Shown: positions 54,706 to 64,000 of the stretch, piece after piece
How the letters are laid out: every line of letters begins with the position of its first letter
Numbering within the stretch: position 1 is the stretch's first letter
Assembly (NCBI GenBank): GCA_039621445.1
Contig: CP154954.1
Coordinates: 2,790,001-2,854,000, forward strand
DNA: 64,000 nt
DNA from: Euglena gracilis
Lineage: Eukaryota > Euglenida > Euglenophyceae > Euglenales
Direction: 5' to 3'
The notes under the pieces: generated by a model
What the model was told of the DNA's origin: nothing
What the model saw: only the letters and a program-made list of their open reading frames with translations
Database searches by the model: none
Position numbers and translations under genes: made by a program

Positions 54706-55147
54706 GTCGTCTCCCAACACTGGTGTGCATATATCGCTGTGCACTTGTGGTGGATTCTTGATCTTGTGAAACACCTAATGACCTAACTTTTTTATATCTG
54801 GAATAATAAATGGAATAATAAATGAAAGAATAATGTCTGGAAATGTAATATTGTAAATGGAAATATCTGGAAATATAATAGTTGGAAATATATTATTAGA
54901 AACGTGGACGTGCCTCCCTCCTCACAGTGGCACATTTCTGGGCGATGAAGTGGCTTTGTTTCTTTCTGCTTTTGGCGCAATGCGTCATTCAAATACCCCT
55001 GTTTCAGTGGCACATCCCTTGAAGTTGCTGCCTTGTTGTAGTTTAATAAGGTTGACAATTGCACTGCACCTCTCCGAAAAAAAGCAAATATTTATGAAAC
55101 ATTCAACTTTCGTTGGTGTCCCCGGTTCATTTGAACCTTCACCGTGC

Positions 55148-55390
55148 ATCAGCGACAGGCGAAAGGGAGGGGGGTGGGGGTGGGTGGGCGGGTGGGTCTG
55201 GGGCCGGACCCCACCCCCTCGTGGGGGTCCTGCGCCATACCGGGTATTTTTCGGTGCGGAGCACAGATATTTTTGGGAAATGCCCTCAGACAGCCCAATT
55301 TTTGGGGGTCCCACCCGGGGGGGGGGGTCTTCGCCAGGCTGGGTCGGTGGGGGGACCCCAGAGGGTTATCAAAAGGAGCCTGATCAGCGA
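55148..55390. mobile_element. Fold-back DNA element with perfect TSD ATCAGCGA
   Basis: The element proper spans 55156-55382 (227 bp). It starts CAGGCGAAAGGG and ends CAAAAGGAGCCTG; the inverted match is limited to the terminal CAGGC plus a few bases. The TSD ATCAGCGA is at 55148-55155 and 55383-55390. It is the smallest complete element seen. Confidence 0.85.
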
Positions 55391-55418
55391 AGTTTCCCCT
55401 CCTCGACCCCTGACACAG

Positions 55419-55572
55419 GTGGGCCAGCTCGGCCAACGCCTCCGTTGCCAACGCGTCCTTGCCGGTGGCTTGCCTTGACGCTGCAGCCACTGCCAACCGC
55501 TCCCTTGTGCTGCTGGGGGGCGGCTGGGACAGCACAGCCTCGGCGGTCACCTCTCTCCCGCTGCCGGCACAG
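55419..55572 (+). CDS. Exon with multiple N-glycosylation sequons
   Basis: Acceptor GACACAG, donor GTGGAC, phase 0 at the end: WASSANASVANASLPVACLD, AAATANRSLVLLGGGWDSTA, SAVTSLPLPAQ. Three sequons (NAS, NAS, NRS) in about 25 residues strongly suggest a secreted or surface protein. Very high coding bias. Confidence 0.68.
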
Positions 55573-55964
55573 GTGGACGATGTGACCAGGCGCCCAAATC
55601 ATACAATCGGAGAGCGCAGGTTGCACAATTTTTTTCATTTTTTTTCATTTCATTTTATTTTCAATTTATTATTTTATGTTATTTATTATTTTATTTTATG
55701 TAATTTTTAATTATCAACACATGTTATGAAACATTTTTTCTAGGTAATAATTCCTAAGGACTGAGGAATGAAGATTGACCAAATTTTCACGCAATCTGTA
55801 TCCAGGAAATGCAAAAAAAAAAACGAACACTTTGAGTGTCTGCAGGTGTGACCGCCAGGACCTGGGAAACCCCCGTGTGCTTCCGTTTTGTTTGTCGCAG
55901 CAGCAGCCATTGGGTCGGTGGCCTGCCGGCGATGGTTCTGCCCCACGCCATCCCTTCCTTTCAG

Positions 55965-56040
55965 CTGATGGCGCCCCGGACGGTCCCCTGTGCAGGGCAG
56001 CCGGGACTGGGCTGTTGCACAGGGGACAACTTGCCATCGG
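55965..56040 (+). CDS. Cys-rich exon
   Basis: Phase 0 start after CTTTCAG, in frame with the previous exon: LMAPRTVPCAGQPGLGCCTG then DNLPSG; donor GTTAGT (phase 1). Three Cys in a short module. It joins in frame to the exon at 56620. Confidence 0.6.
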
Positions 56041-56619
56041 GTTAGTGCGTCGCCGTGCCTTTTTCAGCAGTCCATGCTTTCCCTAAACCCTCAAGTTCTG
56101 GGACTCACGGCAGGCTTGCCGCCATACAAATCTGATTTTCTGATGAAATAGTCAAGTTTACAGGTTAACTGCACCGTAATAATGCGCTGACGGTGCCCAT
56201 CCAATGTTTTTTGTTACCGTTAACTCTATTTAATCCAATGCAATTTTCAATAAATTGCACTAACAGAACTATTGTGTGGGAAGAAGGGATTGTGAATGTT
56301 GGCTGAAGGCTACGCACGACTGCAGGGCAGAGGACCACCAGGAGGATGGCAGGCAAGGGCTTAGTTTTGTTCCCATTTAGAGTGAGACGGACAAAAGTCA
56401 ACCCCTGGCCATGGGACGCCACAGTGGCAGAGCTCTTCAATGCCCAGGCTTTTCCTCCTCCGCCAAGGATTTTGTGCACTTTTTTAAGTTCACTTTTTTT
56501 TAATCGATGACGTGTCTTCGATATGAAGTTGAAGTTTTTTTTGTTTTTTTCAAATCTATTATTTTTTTTATATAATGACGAGATTCAGAATTCTGTGTCC
56601 AAGATGTGAATGGAGCAAG

Positions 56620-56783
56620 TGCTTGTCGATGCCTCTTGCAACCTCCGCGCTGCCGGCCAACAGGCACCGCCGTACGCCTGCCTCGCCACCCCGGCCGACC
56701 CCTGCCCGCTGTCCATCCCCAGCGGCACCATGCTCGAGAGCGAGGCGGTAGTCCAAGTCACACCCAGCACAAACGGCAGCGTT
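56620..56783 (+). CDS. Cys-rich exon with sequon
   Basis: Two bases complete Val after the previous donor, then LVDASCNLRAAGQQAPPYAC, LATPADPCPLSIPSGTMLES, EAVVQVTPSTNGSV; donor GTATGC (phase 0). The 'CPLSIPSG' word echoes 'LTLPSG' in the 50071 exon and 'DNLPSG' in the 55965 exon, hinting at a repeated module. NGS sequon. Confidence 0.65.
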
Positions 56784-57326
56784 GTATGCCCCCTCAGCGG
56801 GGGGGGGGTGAATGAGTGTGTGTGAGAGAGAAATGAGTTAGTGTGTGTGTGTGTGTGTGCGTGTGCAAACTTTTGGGTGTATTTGGGTGTATTTTTATCA
56901 CGAGGTTGTGCCATCGACATGGTAATCAGTGGGTGTGTGTGGGGGGGGTTTGAACAACCCTGGAGAGGGGGGTCCCGCCCAGGAACCAATTTTTTTCTCT
57001 GTCTTTTTTTGTGTCGAAATGTGGTTTTTAAAATGATGTTTGTGATTTTTCAAAAAAAAGATTGTTAACAGCGCAATTTCAATGCCTTCTGAATTTCAAA
57101 AATTGGGCAGGGGAGGGGGATCCTCAATATCGCTTTGTTCCTTGGCATCTGTTTCCAAGCGATGTGTGCCCCACTGCCGCCGTCCCCAAACTAGACGCCT
57201 TGTTTGGAGCTTTGCATTCCTTTTTTCGCTTTTTCTCAAGGTCTTCTTCCTCCGTCTGGTTCTTCCGAATAAAAAAAGTGCACCCAGATAAACCCCAAGA
57301 AATTTTCATCACCCCAATTTCCCCAC

Positions 57327-57663
57327 ACCTTCAAGATGGTTTGGCAGGAGCTCCAAACGGAAGGACATTGGAAACACCATCCTTATGATTGGTTCACCGC
57401 CCTTAAACTGAGGACCAATCATAAGGATGGTGTTTTCAATGAGTTTTATGCTGCACACAAGCAATGGAACTTTCCTGAAGCCGAGTGGGAAGAGATAAGA
57501 GTTCCGAAGAGATATATGTGGCATTTTGGCATCTTGGCATTTCAGCACCAGTTCACAAAGGATGAAGGAAATCACAGGTGCCATGCACTACAAGAGCAGT
57601 GTTCAAACAATAGCCGGGAAGTGTCGGTCCAATACTGGAGCACCCGTTCTGGGAAATGGCAGT
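57327..57663 (+). CDS. ORF of unknown function (possibly mobile-element derived)
   Basis: An uninterrupted 109-codon ORF (start 57336) ending TAG: WKHHPYDWFTALKLRTNHKD, NEFYAAHKQWNFPEAEWEEI, YMWHFGILAFQHQF. It is not G/C-biased, unlike host exons, and contains a perfect inverted repeat (57372-57438). Rich in Trp/His. No family recognised; it may be a foreign or transposon-derived fragment, or chance. Confidence 0.3.
57372..57438. repeat. 22-bp perfect inverted repeat
   Basis: ACACCATCCTTATGATTGGT and ACCAATCATAAGGATGGTGT are perfect complements separated by about 20 bp, within an otherwise non-repetitive segment. Confidence 0.9.
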
Positions 57664-58197
57664 AGTTTCATGCGGGACACATTTGTTTTTCAATTCTGAT
57701 TGATTGCCTCATTGACTGACTGAATGACTGACTGACTGACTGATCGATTCGTGTGGTCTGGTTTGGCAGTACTCTGCATTCAACATTCATGTTGCATTCT
57801 CTTTTGTCCTCCTTCATGCAATGCTGGCCGGCAGCTGTTATCATTGCCTTTCGTCAGGTCCAGTTGACTTGCAGCTGTATTGGCTACCTGCCCAGGGAGG
57901 TTTATGAGCATCGATTCCGATACATTTTGCTTTGCCGTTTGTGCGATGCTGCTGAGCTGCTTTCGTAAACCCGGCTATGTTTTCCAAGTCCTTCATGAGA
58001 GTGAATCACCCAGTGCATGTTGGGCATCTCTTACCGGGACATTTGTGAGCACGATCCTAATTTGATCCCAGCGTGACCGGTGTGTGTTTTTTTTCAAACG
58101 AGAAGCAAGCTGGGCCAACGAACCCCACTGTATTATCATTTCGTTGCATGCAGTGCCCGCTGCGGTGGGCAATCAGGGAGGTTCAGTCGAGTCACCC

Positions 58198-58337
<140 letters not shown>

Positions 58338-58437
58338 CACGTGGGCATCCCTGCGGAAGCCCCCCCCCTCTCCGGACTGCACAGTGACTCACTACTCCCT
58401 CACCTCCCTAGCCCCCTCCCGGACGTTGGCCAACCAG

Positions 58438-58561
58438 TCTTGCGTGGTCCTCGGCCTGCAGGCGGTCCGCCTCACGTCGGCCGTGGCGGGGGGCCACCTC
58501 TGCAAAGTGCGGGTTGCAGCCAGTGGAACCATCTGCGCCGCCAGCTACTGCCCACGATTCT
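58438..58561 (+). CDS. Cys-rich exon of large extracellular-type protein
   Basis: Acceptor AACCAG, phase 0, matching the 56620-56783 donor: SCVVLGLQAVRLTSAVAGGH, LCKVRVAASGTICAASYCPR, F; strong donor GTGAGC (phase 1). Four Cys and a beta-rich pattern. Family not recognised. Confidence 0.65.
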
Positions 58562-59020
58562 GTGAGCACAGTGTTTGTCAGTCTCGGGTATTGCGGAAGA
58601 GTTCGGCTTGTTGTGGGACACGCGGACCCCCCCGGGGCCAGGTAGCCAGCTGACGGGATCGTTGGAGAGGGGTTCAAAACGTTGCAACCTGTGATTGCAC
58701 CCTTACATTTCCCAGAAGAACAACACCTGACACACCAGGGTATACAGCAACATTGCCGTCGCCCGGACTTAACCATATCCGATACTGGCCAACCAGCGAT
58801 TTGATAGTTTGCCAGTTTCCCGGGGCGAGAACGGGTCCACATGCCCCGGGTTCCCTCGGCATGTTTCCTGCTATTGCAGAGCTCCGGTGTGGTGTGGATC
58901 AGCCCCAAGCGCACAACAAAGTGCTTCCGAAACGGCCAAGTTTTGTGAATGCCCCCCCCCCCCCCCGGCTGTGCCACGGGGTTGTGGCGGAGGGTCCGGC
59001 CGCTTGCCCCTCCCGTCCAG
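58562..59020 (+). other. Intron, possibly hiding an exon
   Basis: The donor at 58562 (phase 1) does not match the acceptor at 59020 (phase 0), so an unrecognised exon or alternative site probably lies here. Nothing else stands out. Confidence 0.35.
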
Positions 59021-59171
59021 TCCAAGTGGGTCTTACCCGTCCCCGGCACCCCGCTGGCCAACGGAGCGGCCGTACCGCTGCGTGTCACGGACTACGCGTA
59101 CCCCGGGGTGGACGGGTACACCACCGAGGTGACAGCGGCCCTGCGGGTATTGTACCGGCTCGTGCCCCAAG
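59021..59171 (+). CDS. Exon of large extracellular-type protein
   Basis: After CCGTCCAG: SKWVLPVPGTPLANGAAVPL, RVTDYAYPGVDGYTTEVTAA, LRVLYRLVPQ; donor GTGTGG (phase 1). Excellent coding bias. The beta-strand/turn-rich pattern suggests an Ig-like or other beta-sandwich module. It joins in frame to 60091 through a Gly codon. Confidence 0.68.
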
Positions 59172-60090
59172 GTGTGGCGGTGAGTTCCGCTCAGCACCAC
59201 ACAGTGCGCCCTGCGGGGGGGGGGGAGTCCGGCTGGACAGCCGCCACCAGGATCGTTCCCCGACTCGTGGAATGGGGATTTGACATCCCGCTCTGTGCCT
59301 CCCGAACATTTTGGCCATTTTGCTTGGTGCCCACTTGGCCCACTGCCCCGTCGCCAACTTGGCTGAAGCCAGCCACCGAGGGCAAGTTGCATTGTGTCCT
59401 CCAAGGAGCTTGTTGAGAGTGTCTTTTATTAAAATTATTAAAATTTATTAATTATAAATTAATAATTAATTTATTATTATTTATTTATTATTATTATTTT
59501 AACATTTTTTTTAATATCAAGTAACGCCGTCTCCCACGTCTTGTCTACCCTGACGTGGTCCAGAATCAATCATTGGTGCATGTTTTTTTGTCCATTACCT
59601 CAACCCTTTTTGTAGTTCTCCTGGAGCAATTGGGCATACAATAAGGAGCATCCATTTTCATACACGTCCACTTTTATGGGCCATCTCCCCAAGCCCTACT
59701 CCAAGCCCCACAACCTCTGCGGTGTGGTGATTGTGGTGATGTTACACCCTGGCATGGCACCGCCCTGCTCAGCAGGGCCCCAGCCAGCTCTGCCGCCACG
59801 CACTCTGCAAACTTGAGGCTGGACCTTTGAGAGCAATCTGTTTCATTTTTATTATTATTTTTGTTTCATTTTTTTCCCTTCAATTTGTGACTCCTCCGAA
59901 AATGCCGCTTCAGCCTTTCAATGCCCGCCCTCGAAAGGGGGGGAGCGGTCCATACTGGGGCAATCTTCGAACTTATGTTTGGACGACAGGTGTTGGCGAC
60001 CCCCGTTGACGCTGGCTGTGCGTGCCGTGACTCGGCCACGGTGACAAATGGCACTTTGGCCCCATGACAAGCTCCACACCCCCGCTTCAG

Positions 60091-60168
60091 GTGGCAGCCC
60101 CAGCACTGCGTACACCACCCTCGCTCCCGTCGTGGCCGCGGGCGACGTGGTGTCCATCCGGCCTGCGC
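60091..60168 (+). CDS. Exon of large extracellular-type protein
   Basis: Two bases complete Gly, then GSPSTAYTTLAPVVAAGDVV, SIRP. The 3' end is approximate (possible GC donor near 60169). Acceptor GCTTCAG. Confidence 0.58.
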
Positions 60169-60184
60169 CGCCCCGGATTTCCAA

Positions 60185-60290
60185 CGAGATCGACCTATTA
60201 AATGTTCCGATGGAGACATTCCCGTCGAACTTGAAATCTGGCTGTTCATCACAAGGTTGACGCACGGAAGCAACTTTGGCAGTCTTTTGA
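60185..60290 (-). pseudogene. Possible LTR-retroelement integrase relic
   Basis: The minus strand encodes LPCVNLVMNSQISSSTGMSP then SEHLIGRSRW. The N(S/x)xxSSSTGxSPxExxxGR pattern is typical of the C-terminal part of integrase cores of Ty3/Gypsy or Copia retrotransposons. A stop lies just upstream, so only about 35 codons survive, antisense to the host gene. Confidence 0.4.
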
Positions 60291-60372
60291 ACCCGTTTCA
60301 TGAACAAGACATATCAGTGTTTGCACAAGCGAACGATTTTCTCCTTCCTAACAGGGGCGACCCAGCCCCCAG

Positions 60373-60450
60373 GTGCAGGCGGAGGGCTATTTCCTGCCGA
60401 GCGTTCCCTTCGAGGCGCAGTACCCCTGCAACGACTCTTGTTCCGCTCAG
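60373..60450 (+). CDS. Exon of large extracellular-type protein
   Basis: Acceptor CCCCCAG, phase 0: VQAEGYFLPSVPFEAQYPCN then DSCSAQ, with an NDS sequon and two Cys. It ends at CAG followed by GGCCCC. Confidence 0.6.
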
Positions 60451-60559
60451 GGCCCCTCACACTTTCTGGGTTTTCACCCAGAAGATCAAGCGTATGTATG
60501 GTTCCAGGGCAACTCACCAGTGAATTTGATTTTCACCATGCACCCCCGATGGGAAGTTG

Positions 60560-60745
60560 TCATCCCGGAGAACCTGTCAGGGTCCCTACCTCCCCCTCCC
60601 CCCCGGGAAACTGTCATGCCTGAGAACCTGTCAGGGTCCCGCCCGGGAAACTGTCAGGGTCCCCGGTACCGGCCAACCTGTCAGGTGACAGTTTCCCGGG
60701 GGGGGGGGTAGGTACTGGCCGACGTGTCTCGTGACATTTTCCGGG
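60560..60745. repeat. GAGAACCTGTCAGGGTCC minisatellite
   Basis: Several tandem and partly inverted copies of CCCGGGAAACTGTCA and GAGAACCTGTCAGGGTCC. A related CCGGGAAATTGTCACCCC cluster occurs at 13010-13105 and 16290-16390. Confidence 0.75.
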
Positions 60746-60792
60746 GGGGGGTGTATATACCGATACGGAGCGCGCCTGCCACTGCCGCTCAG

Positions 60793-60865
60793 CCGTCGGC
60801 GTCTGCGCCGACTGACGTCGCCCTGGTCGGCATCGTCTGTGGGGTGCCCGGGCCGGATCATTTCG
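60793..60865 (+). CDS. Exon of large extracellular-type protein
   Basis: After GCCGCTCAG: PSASAPTDVALVGIVCGVPG then PDHF; donor GTGCGG. Good coding bias. It is the last confidently recognised exon of the series; a hydrophobic stretch near 61,390 (LLLLGIMFMVWYFG) could be the membrane anchor but its splice frame is not established. Confidence 0.52.
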
Positions 60866-61699
60866 GTGCGGGTGACACTTTGGGCAGAATGGAGGGTGCC
60901 GTGGTGAGGAAGTTGACAGCCATCCCGGCGCGATGCCGCACACTGCCCTACCTTCCTCGCCCAGCTGGAAAACAGTTGCAGAGCTGTGTTTTTGCCATGT
61001 CAAAATCAGTGTTCAGGCCCTTCGCCGCAGCTGCCATCTGGACAGCACCGTCAGGGACTGCTGGGACAATAGAACTATATGCAATTTTGCCAAACCTTTT
61101 GAAATGCCCATCATTGACACCTCTTTTTTGTTTTATAATTTTTTTCTTTTTAAAATTTCAGAACAGTAAAAAAAAAGGGCAAACCCCATTTCAACCTCCG
61201 CGGCGCCGGAGGAATCCGGAACTTCCCTGGTGGGGGGGCCTGCCACGCCAAATGGCTGCTTTCTGACCCAGGTGGCGTCAGCCAGTTTTGCTCAGGACGG
61301 AGGGGCTGTTTACTGGTGGGTTTTGGTCCGTTGCAACCCTGCCCCTCCCCCCCCCCCCCCCCGCTCCAGATCCCCACCGTCTCCAGTGGGTGGGCTGCTG
61401 TTGCTAGGGATCATGTTCATGGTGTGGTACTTTGGCTGCACACCGGCTGATGAGCTTCATGTTCAGGGCGACGAGCCTTCGGTCGCTTCTGTGCCGGCCA
61501 ACTGTCACTCCCCGGGGTATGTCGCTGTGGTTCACCGAAGCTCGTACTTGATGAACGTAATGAATAAACGTATTGAACGAACCTCGAAGTTCCGTCATTG
61601 TCTTTCTGCCAATTATGTGTGCATCAATGTGCAATTCTGACAATTATGTGTGCATCAATGAGTCAGAGAAGGGAGGTAAAATGGTTTTTTTCCCTCCCT

Positions 61700-62990
61700 T
61701 GTATCGACATGTCTTGTCTTTAGCAGGCACCTATGCCGACTGCAGCCGACCGCAGCCGACCGCAGCCGACCGCAGCCGACCGCGGCCGACCGCGGGTTTC
61801 AGGACTGTCATAGGTGGGGTGCCGACCGCAGCCGACCGCAGCCGACCGCAGCCGACCGCAGCCGACAGCAGCCGACCGCGCAACTTTTTTCAAATTGATG
61901 TCAATTTTCAGTGAGAATGAGGAATTAGGCTCATTTTTATCCCAGATGTTGAGATTTTTCTGGCTCATCTGGCTCATGTTGCCATTTTTGGCCACTTTTG
62001 GCCACTTTTGGCCATTTTTGGCCATTTTTGGTCGCTTTTATCCCCTTTTGGCCCATTTGCCACCACAATTCACCCATTTTGACCTATTTTTGACCATTTT
62101 TGGCACTTTTTGCCCACTTCTTGTAATTTTGGGCCATTTTGTCCTGCTCTTGGGCCATGTTTGACCATTTAAAGCCACTTTCAAACCTTTTCTTTTGTTA
62201 TTTTTGCCCATTTTTTGGTCTCTTTTTGGTCCAATTTGACCATTTTGAGCATTTTTTGCGCCAGTTTGTTGCCAAAAGTGAACAAAAGCTGCTAAAGTGA
62301 CCCAAATCGGCCAAAAGCAGGGTCATTTTGAGCCATTTTTGAGCATTTTTTTTGTTATGTATGCCTATTTTTGGAACTTTTGGTCATTTTAACCATGCTT
62401 TGCCACTTTTAGGCCATTTTTAGGTCACGTTTGACTGCTCTTGATGTCAAAAGCGACAAAAAGACGTTTAAAGTGGCCTGAAAGTGGCCAGAAGTGGGTA
62501 AAAATGGCCAAAAGCAGAGAAAAGTGGTCAAAAGTGGGTCTAAAGAGGCCAAAAGTGGTCAAAAGAGGTCAAAGCAAAGCAAAAGCTGTCCAAAAGCAGC
62601 CAAAACACAGTAAAAAGTGGGCAAAAGCAACAAAAGTAACCAAAACAAAGCAAAAGGCAGGAAATAATGGGCAAAGGCAGCAAAAATCGACCAAAAGTCG
62701 GCAACAGTGGCCAAAAGCAGTCCAAAAGCATAAAAAGCTGGCCAAAAACAGCGAAAAGTGGCCAAAAGTCGGCAACAGTGGATTGTGTGATTGTGATATA
62801 TGCTCATTTTTTTGTTGGCCTGCCCCCTACCTACAGCCAACAACTTTGCCGACCGCAGCCGACCGCAGCCGACCGCAGCCGACCGCAGCCGACCGCAGCC
62901 GACCGCGGCCGACCGCAGCCGACCGCGGGCTAAAATTTGGAATCTGTCATAGGTGCTTGGTCTTTAGCACACCTGCCATTTCAACGCCAT
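61700..62990. repeat. Composite element: GCCGACCGCA arrays flanking a T-rich/A-rich core
   Basis: Decamer arrays GCCGACCGCA at 61736-61880 and 62849-62930 have the same orientation. The core between them switches at about 62440 from T-rich (TGGCCATTTTTGGCCATTTT) to A-rich (AAAAGTGGCCAAAAG), so the two halves are mutually complementary. CAGGCACCTATG (61723) and CATAGGTGC (62948) mark inverted outer ends. No gene is inside. Confidence 0.75.
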
Positions 62991-63367
62991 TTTCAGCACA
63001 CCCAAAACGTTTTGGCCATTACCACGTCAACCGCTCAGAATCACATTATCTCCGTACTTTGGCATGTCAAGGCAAGGGAGGCAGGGTGGTCCAACCTCCA
63101 GCACCCGCTCATGATGTTGCAAATGTTGTCACGCTCCTCGTTCGCATCGATTTCCCCCCGCGACAATAAAAAGTGCTGGGATCTTCGTTTGACCGACCAA
63201 AACCAGAGGTGCAGAAGCTGGGTCCCCTCTTGGGCACAAATTGGGCTCAAATTGGGCACAGAAAGGGAAATGAATGGGTGAAAAAAGGAAATGAAGAACA
63301 AAGAAGAACTTTCAGGAATGAACAAATTGGCGTTCGAGTTTTGGTTGTCCGACCCCCCATTCCGCAG

Positions 63368-63431
63368 GTCATCCGCCGAGGCCCCCAGCCCCTCCGCCAC
63401 CGACACGGTGCACACATGGCTCAGTCTGGCA
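63368..63431 (+). CDS. Possible exon
   Basis: After the acceptor CCGCAG a short biased frame reads SSAEAPSPSATDTVHTWLSL then A; donor GTGTCC. No family. Supported only by splice signals and third-position bias. Confidence 0.35.
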
Positions 63432-63828
63432 GTGTCCACGCTGTCTTTTTGGGGGCGAAGGCAGCTGGGTTCAAGCAGGCAGTGCTGAGACTCAGCATTG
63501 ACATTGTTGCTGTTGTTTGGAGGGGAGTTTGCTTCCAGTAGCCTGACCAGACCAGGCAGACGCATGCCTGTATGGGAATCCCCCACCCTGTGGTTGGTGC
63601 GTGGGATTGGGTCGACCCCCTCCCACCCCAAACCTTGGGTCAGCGGGGGGGGGGGGTCCGACCTCCACCAGCCCTTACCGTATTTCTAGGGGTGTATTTT
63701 CAGGAAAATTTTCTTTCGTCGCTTTCGGCGCAAAGAACTTTTTTTTGTGCACGGAGCTATGGTGAATGGGGGGTCAACCCCCCCCCACCAAGCCTTCCAG
63801 TACAGCCCAGACCAGACCATACCACACC

Positions 63829-64000
63829 AAAAAAAAAAAAAAACACACACACACCACACACAAAAAACACACACACCAACAAACACCACACCACACCACA
63901 CCACACAAAAACACCACACCACACCACAACACACCACACCAAACACCACACCACACCACACACACCACAAAACATACCACACCCCACCACACCACACCAC
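63829..64000. repeat. (CACCACACC)n low-complexity tract
   Basis: CACCACACCA/CACACA repeats run to the window edge. Long Val/Cys/Trp minus-strand frames are artefacts. Confidence 0.92.

Noticed and set aside
62441-63169. 242-residue Lys-rich plus-strand ORF
   Set aside because: Lies in the A-rich half of the composite repeat; no start context or codon bias, and contains the decamer repeat.
63041-63631. 196-residue minus-strand ORF
   Set aside because: No codon bias or recognised motif; the plus strand has a better-supported short exon at 63368.

Overview
This is nuclear DNA of a eukaryote, most likely a unicellular alga or other protist; I could not pin the lineage. Coding sequence occurs as short exons of about 50-250 bp with G/C-rich third codon positions. 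They are embedded in long, low-complexity introns packed with C-run/G-run palindromes, microsatellites and fold-back repeats. A 135-bp interstitial block of CCCTAA repeats (TTAGGG-type telomere sequence) lies at 33.1 kb. No rRNA, tRNA, CRISPR or prokaryotic operon structure was seen.

Layout. (1) 0.5-7.4 kb, + strand: the 3' part of a class II (SIRT4-like) sirtuin gene. (2) 8.4-12.4 kb, + strand: a small five-exon gene, phase-consistent from ATG to stop, for a ubiquitin-like-domain protein. (3) 12.4-29.4 kb: an MGST3-like (MAPEG family) gene broken up by two partial tandem duplications. A 3.28-kb unit duplicates exons 1-2, and a 4.76-kb unit duplicates exons 4-6 together with an exon of an unrelated minus-strand gene. 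(4) 30.6-35.6 kb: microsatellites, the telomere-like block, T-rich DNA and a 0.7-kb tandem repeat, with only isolated exons. (5) 36.0-47.3 kb: exons of a membrane protein starting at 36,054, interrupted by a transposon-derived region (38.5-40.1 kb) that includes an ORF resembling the hAT transposase dimerisation region. (6) 49.5-60.9 kb: many exons of one or more large Cys-rich, N-glycosylation-motif-rich (probably secreted or surface) proteins, including a Pro-rich exon with a PIP-box-like motif. (7) 61-64 kb: repeats, with one more possible exon.

The main discovery is a population of non-autonomous, fold-back DNA elements of about 230-700 bp. They have terminal inverted repeats, usually beginning CAGG and ending CCTG, and exact or near-exact 8-bp target-site duplications. 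I located about a dozen by eye, including one nested inside another. Several sit exactly at exon-exon boundaries, so that deleting the element plus one target-site copy restores an uninterrupted coding frame. This is the signature of introners, transposons that create introns. Their terminal repeats match within an element but differ between elements. The 8-bp duplications and YARNG-like ends suggest a hAT relationship, and a possible hAT-like transposase remnant is present in the same window. All splice boundaries are inferred from phase and homology, and several would require GC or other non-GT donors.
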